A DNA stretch of 64,000 bases, taken from the NCBI RefSeq assembly GCF_020685205.1, contig NZ_JAJERB010000008.1, positions 62,001-126,000 of the forward strand. The letters are read 5' to 3'. Positions 61,945-64,000 of this stretch are shown piece after piece. Every line of letters begins with the position of its first letter. Positions within the stretch are counted from its first letter, which is position 1. Under the pieces are notes generated by a model. The model was given only the letters and a program-made list of their open reading frames with translations, did not search any database and had not been told where the DNA came from. Origin of the DNA: Hymenobacter translucens (lineage in GTDB: Bacteria; Bacteroidota; Bacteroidia; Cytophagales; Hymenobacteraceae). The position numbers and the translations under genes are program-made.

Positions 61945-62685
61945 ATGCTGTTCAGCCCGAACAACCTCTTTCTGCGCCGCCTGCCCGGCCGTCTTAAGTA
62001 CGTTTTCCTGCGCTTTGGCCTGCACAACCTGCTGGGCTGGATTTTCTTCCCGATGTTCTGGCTCAGCCGCATGACCCAGCTGGGCGCGTGGGTGGCCCGG
62101 CACCGCCAGGTACCGTTCAACGACTTTCCCTCGGCCGTCTTCAACTACCAGAAGCGCTACGAGCTGTATAAATTCGTGCTGGAGCGCGAAAAGCTGGATG
62201 GGCCTATCAGCTACCTGGAGTTTGGCGTGGCGGCCGGAGACTCGTTCCGGTGGTGGGCTGCGCAGAACCAGCATCCCGACAGCCGGTTCCACGGGTTCGA
62301 CACCTTCACGGGCCTGCCCGAAGACTGGGGCCTGTTCAAGAAGGGCGACATGAGCACCGGCAAGCAGATTCCGGAGATGAACGACGCCCGCTGCCAGTTC
62401 TACGCCGGTTTGTTTCAGCAGACCCTGCCCAGCTTTCTGCGCAGCACGCCTCTGACCCACCGTCGCGTCATTCACCTCGACGCGGACCTGTTCACGGCTA
62501 CGCTCTACGTGCTGACCAGCCTGCACCCCTACCTGCAAAGCGGCGACATTCTGCTGTTCGACGAGTTCAACGTGCCTACCCACGAGTTTTCAGCCTTCAC
62601 CGACTACTGCCGCTCGTTTTACGTGCAGACCGAGGTGCTGGCCGCCGTCAACAACTACTACCAGGTGGCCTTCCGGGTGCTGTAA
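61945..62685 (+). CDS. TylF/macrocin O-methyltransferase-like protein
   Basis: 246 residues. YLEFGVAAGDSFRWW is the SAM-binding motif and HGFDTFTGLPEDWG, HLDADLF and DILLFDEF are typical of the TylF-like family. It transfers methyl groups to hydroxyls of sugars or other small molecules; the target here is unknown. The N-terminal segment (1-60) is amphipathic. Confidence 0.82.
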   Translation: MLFSPNNLFLRRLPGRLKYVFLRFGLHNLLGWIFFPMFWLSRMTQLGAWVARHRQVPFNDFPSAVFNYQKRYELYKFVLEREKLDGPISYLEFGVAAGDSFRWWAAQNQHPDSRFHGFDTFTGLPEDWGLFKKGDMSTGKQIPEMNDARCQFYAGLFQQTLPSFLRSTPLTHRRVIHLDADLFTATLYVLTSLHPYLQSGDILLFDEFNVPTHEFSAFTDYCRSFYVQTEVLAAVNNYYQVAFRVL

Positions 62686-62781
62686 AGCCTGCGGCGGGCG
62701 GGATAACGGGTAAGCGACGGGGCAAAAGGCACGGGCTGAATATCAGCTGACGGTATGGAGCCGGCCGCTTTGAAACCTGCG

Positions 62782-62789
62782 TATCTTTG
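62782..62789 (+). promoter_or_regulatory. Bacteroidota -7 element
   Basis: TATCTTTG, about 100 bases before the GTG start of the TonB-C gene. Confidence 0.5.
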
Positions 62790-62893
62790 TGGTCTGGCTG
62801 GTCGAAACTATTTACCCGCAACCAGCCTTTAGCTTGCTTGGGGCGGCTCTTTCCGGTCGCCCGCCCGGCTTTCACCTAACCTGCCTTATCCGC

Positions 62894-63379
62894 GTGAAAC
62901 AACTGACTTTGCTGCTGTTCGTCCTGGCGGGCAGCCTAACGGCCCGGGCGCAGCAGCCCGCCGCCCCGGCCAAGCAACCCATTGAGCTCAAGCCCGGACA
63001 AGTGAAAGGCCAGCGCAAGCCGACCCCCAATCGCCCCGACGTGCCGCCCCAGTTCGTAGGCGGCGCCAAGGCCTTGGGCGAGTTTTTTCAGTTGAATGTA
63101 AAATATCCGGAGGCCGCCGGCGTCAAAAAGATTATGGGCAACGTGGTGACGGCCTTTACGGTGGAAGCCGACGGCCGCATCAGCAACCCTACGGTAGTAA
63201 CGAGCCTGAGCCCGGAGTGTGACGCGGAGGCCCTGCGGGTGCTGGCCCTGATGCCCGCCTGGAAGCCCGCTACCCGCCGCGGTGAACCGATGCCCATCCA
63301 GGTGCGCCTGCCCATCCCTTTCGGCAACTCCTCGACCCTGGTGGTGGAAAAGCAGAAGGGCAAAGTAAAGTTTGAGTAG
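62894..63379 (+). CDS. Secreted TonB C-terminal domain protein
   Basis: 161 residues. A signal peptide (VKQLTLLLFVLAGSLTARAQQ) starts at a GTG at 62894, and the C-terminal part (KYPEAAGVKKIMGNVVTAFTVEADGRISNPTVVTSLSPECDAEALRVLALMPAWKPATRRGEPM) is a TonB C-terminal domain. No inner-membrane anchor with Pro-rich linker is seen, so its coupling role is uncertain. The longer open frame upstream starts in the promoter element and is not used. Confidence 0.83.
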   Translation: MKQLTLLLFVLAGSLTARAQQPAAPAKQPIELKPGQVKGQRKPTPNRPDVPPQFVGGAKALGEFFQLNVKYPEAAGVKKIMGNVVTAFTVEADGRISNPTVVTSLSPECDAEALRVLALMPAWKPATRRGEPMPIQVRLPIPFGNSSTLVVEKQKGKVKFE

Positions 63380-63476
63380 TTATTAGGGCGCAGCACGCAG
63401 GTCTTAGCCCGGGGAGGTCAGCCAGCCTACCCGTACCCTAAGGTCTACGATTCTAAGTCCCTAAGCCCTGAGAAAT

Positions 63477-64000
63477 ATGGCCCGTAGTGGAATAAATACC
63501 AGCGGTACGTCCCTTGAACCGGACGCACCGAAGAAGAAGATTACCAAGGAAAGCTTTCAGCAGGGGCTGCGGATCTTCCGGTTCGTGCTGCCCTACCGGG
63601 CCAAGTTCATTGTTGGGCTGCTGCTGCTCTTTCTGTCGAGTGCCACGTTCATGGCTTTTCCGTGGGTGGCCGGGAAACTGGTTGATGCGGCCACGGCAGC
63701 TTCCCTGGGCAAGCCGGCTCCCATGCTGCGCGGCTTCACGCTGAACGTCAATAATATTGCGCTGGCTCTGTTTGCTGTCATTGTACTACAGGGCATCTTT
63801 TCGTTCGGGCGCATCTGGTTTTTCACCCGGGTAAGCGAGTTTACCGTGCGCGACATCCGGCAGGGCCTATATGCCAAGTTCGTTAGCCTGCCGATTCCGT
63901 TCTTCGAGAAAAACCGCGTTGGTGCCATCACCTCCCGCATCACCTCCGACGTGTCCCAGATTCAGGACACTTTCTCCCTGACCCTGGCCGAGTTATTCCG
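63477..64000 (+). CDS. ABC exporter (fused transmembrane-ATPase type), partial
   Basis: The first 174 residues, starting MARSGINTSGTSLEPD, run to the window edge. Membrane helices at about 40-62 and 95-115 and the coupling-helix region (EFTVRDIRQGLYAKFVSLPIPFFEKNRVGAITSRITSDVSQIQD) are typical of type I ABC exporters such as MsbA/MdlB-like half-transporters. The ATPase domain lies outside the window. Confidence 0.9.
   Translation, partial: MARSGINTSGTSLEPDAPKKKITKESFQQGLRIFRFVLPYRAKFIVGLLLLFLSSATFMAFPWVAGKLVDAATAASLGKPAPMLRGFTLNVNNIALALFAVIVLQGIFSFGRIWFFTRVSEFTVRDIRQGLYAKFVSLPIPFFEKNRVGAITSRITSDVSQIQDTFSLTLAELF

Noticed and set aside
62789..62893. Extended N-terminus of the TonB-C protein starting at TTG 62789
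   Set aside because: It would begin within the promoter element and precede an otherwise proper signal peptide at the GTG at 62894.

Overview
The window looks like chromosomal DNA of a GC-rich member of the Bacteroidota, most likely a Hymenobacter-like cytophagalean. The evidence is a TonB-dependent receptor with an N-terminal carboxypeptidase-regulatory domain, a type IX secretion C-terminal sorting domain, many small lipoproteins, M16/M61/S9 periplasmic peptidases, scarce Shine-Dalgarno sequences, and promoters of the TAnnTTTG type. The genus is an inference from gene content and composition; no 16S rRNA gene is present.

Layout. 1-9.7 kb: a partial CHRD lipoprotein, a TonB-dependent receptor, a lipoprotein, lpdA, two related TPR proteins, fabG and a YiiX-like cysteine hydrolase. 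9.9-15.2 kb: a membrane VWA protein, a lipoprotein, an RluE-type pseudouridine synthase coupled to an alpha/beta hydrolase, and an ATP-grasp protein. 15.5-22.3 kb: dnaK, an endonuclease/exonuclease/phosphatase-family protein, purE, a MarC-family protein, hemE and a small conserved protein. 22.3-30.3 kb (minus strand): heptose-7-phosphate kinase, aspartate aminotransferase, a large glycosyltransferase, and ackA-pta for acetate overflow and acetyl-CoA metabolism. 30.4-32.6 kb: an AT-rich foreign-looking lipoprotein gene set between a broken recR 3' end and the intact recR, followed by clpS. 33-48.5 kb: a dipeptidyl-peptidase-type S9 enzyme, outer-membrane barrel, glutathione peroxidase, TonB-C protein, MarR-YceI pair, dipeptide epimerase, dicarboxylate symporter, an active/inactive M16 peptidase pair and a T9SS cargo protein. 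48.6-64 kb: a lipoprotein, a 777-residue GAF-like protein, two PAP2 phosphatases flanking tRNA-Leu(CAG), a methyltransferase, an M61 peptidase, an MFS exporter, a metallo-beta-lactamase-fold hydrolase, a sodium:solute symporter, a TylF-like methyltransferase, a second TonB-C protein and the start of an ABC exporter.

Most genes are ordinary housekeeping and envelope functions. The unusual content is between genes. There are three kinds of intergenic repeat: (a) heptamer arrays and inverted repeats built on CAGTTGT/CAGTAGT; (b) inverted arms built on AGCTAACAGC; (c) about 100-bp palindromic elements with GTCAT...ATGAC ends, present three times. Families a and b repeatedly begin at or inside the stop codon of the preceding gene. 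The second striking point is the recR locus: a second, diverged recR 3' end with its own terminator lies about 1.2 kb from the intact one and brackets a gene of about one-third GC. This looks like an integration scar or a replaced gene end. No phage, transposase, CRISPR array, or complete defence system is visible.
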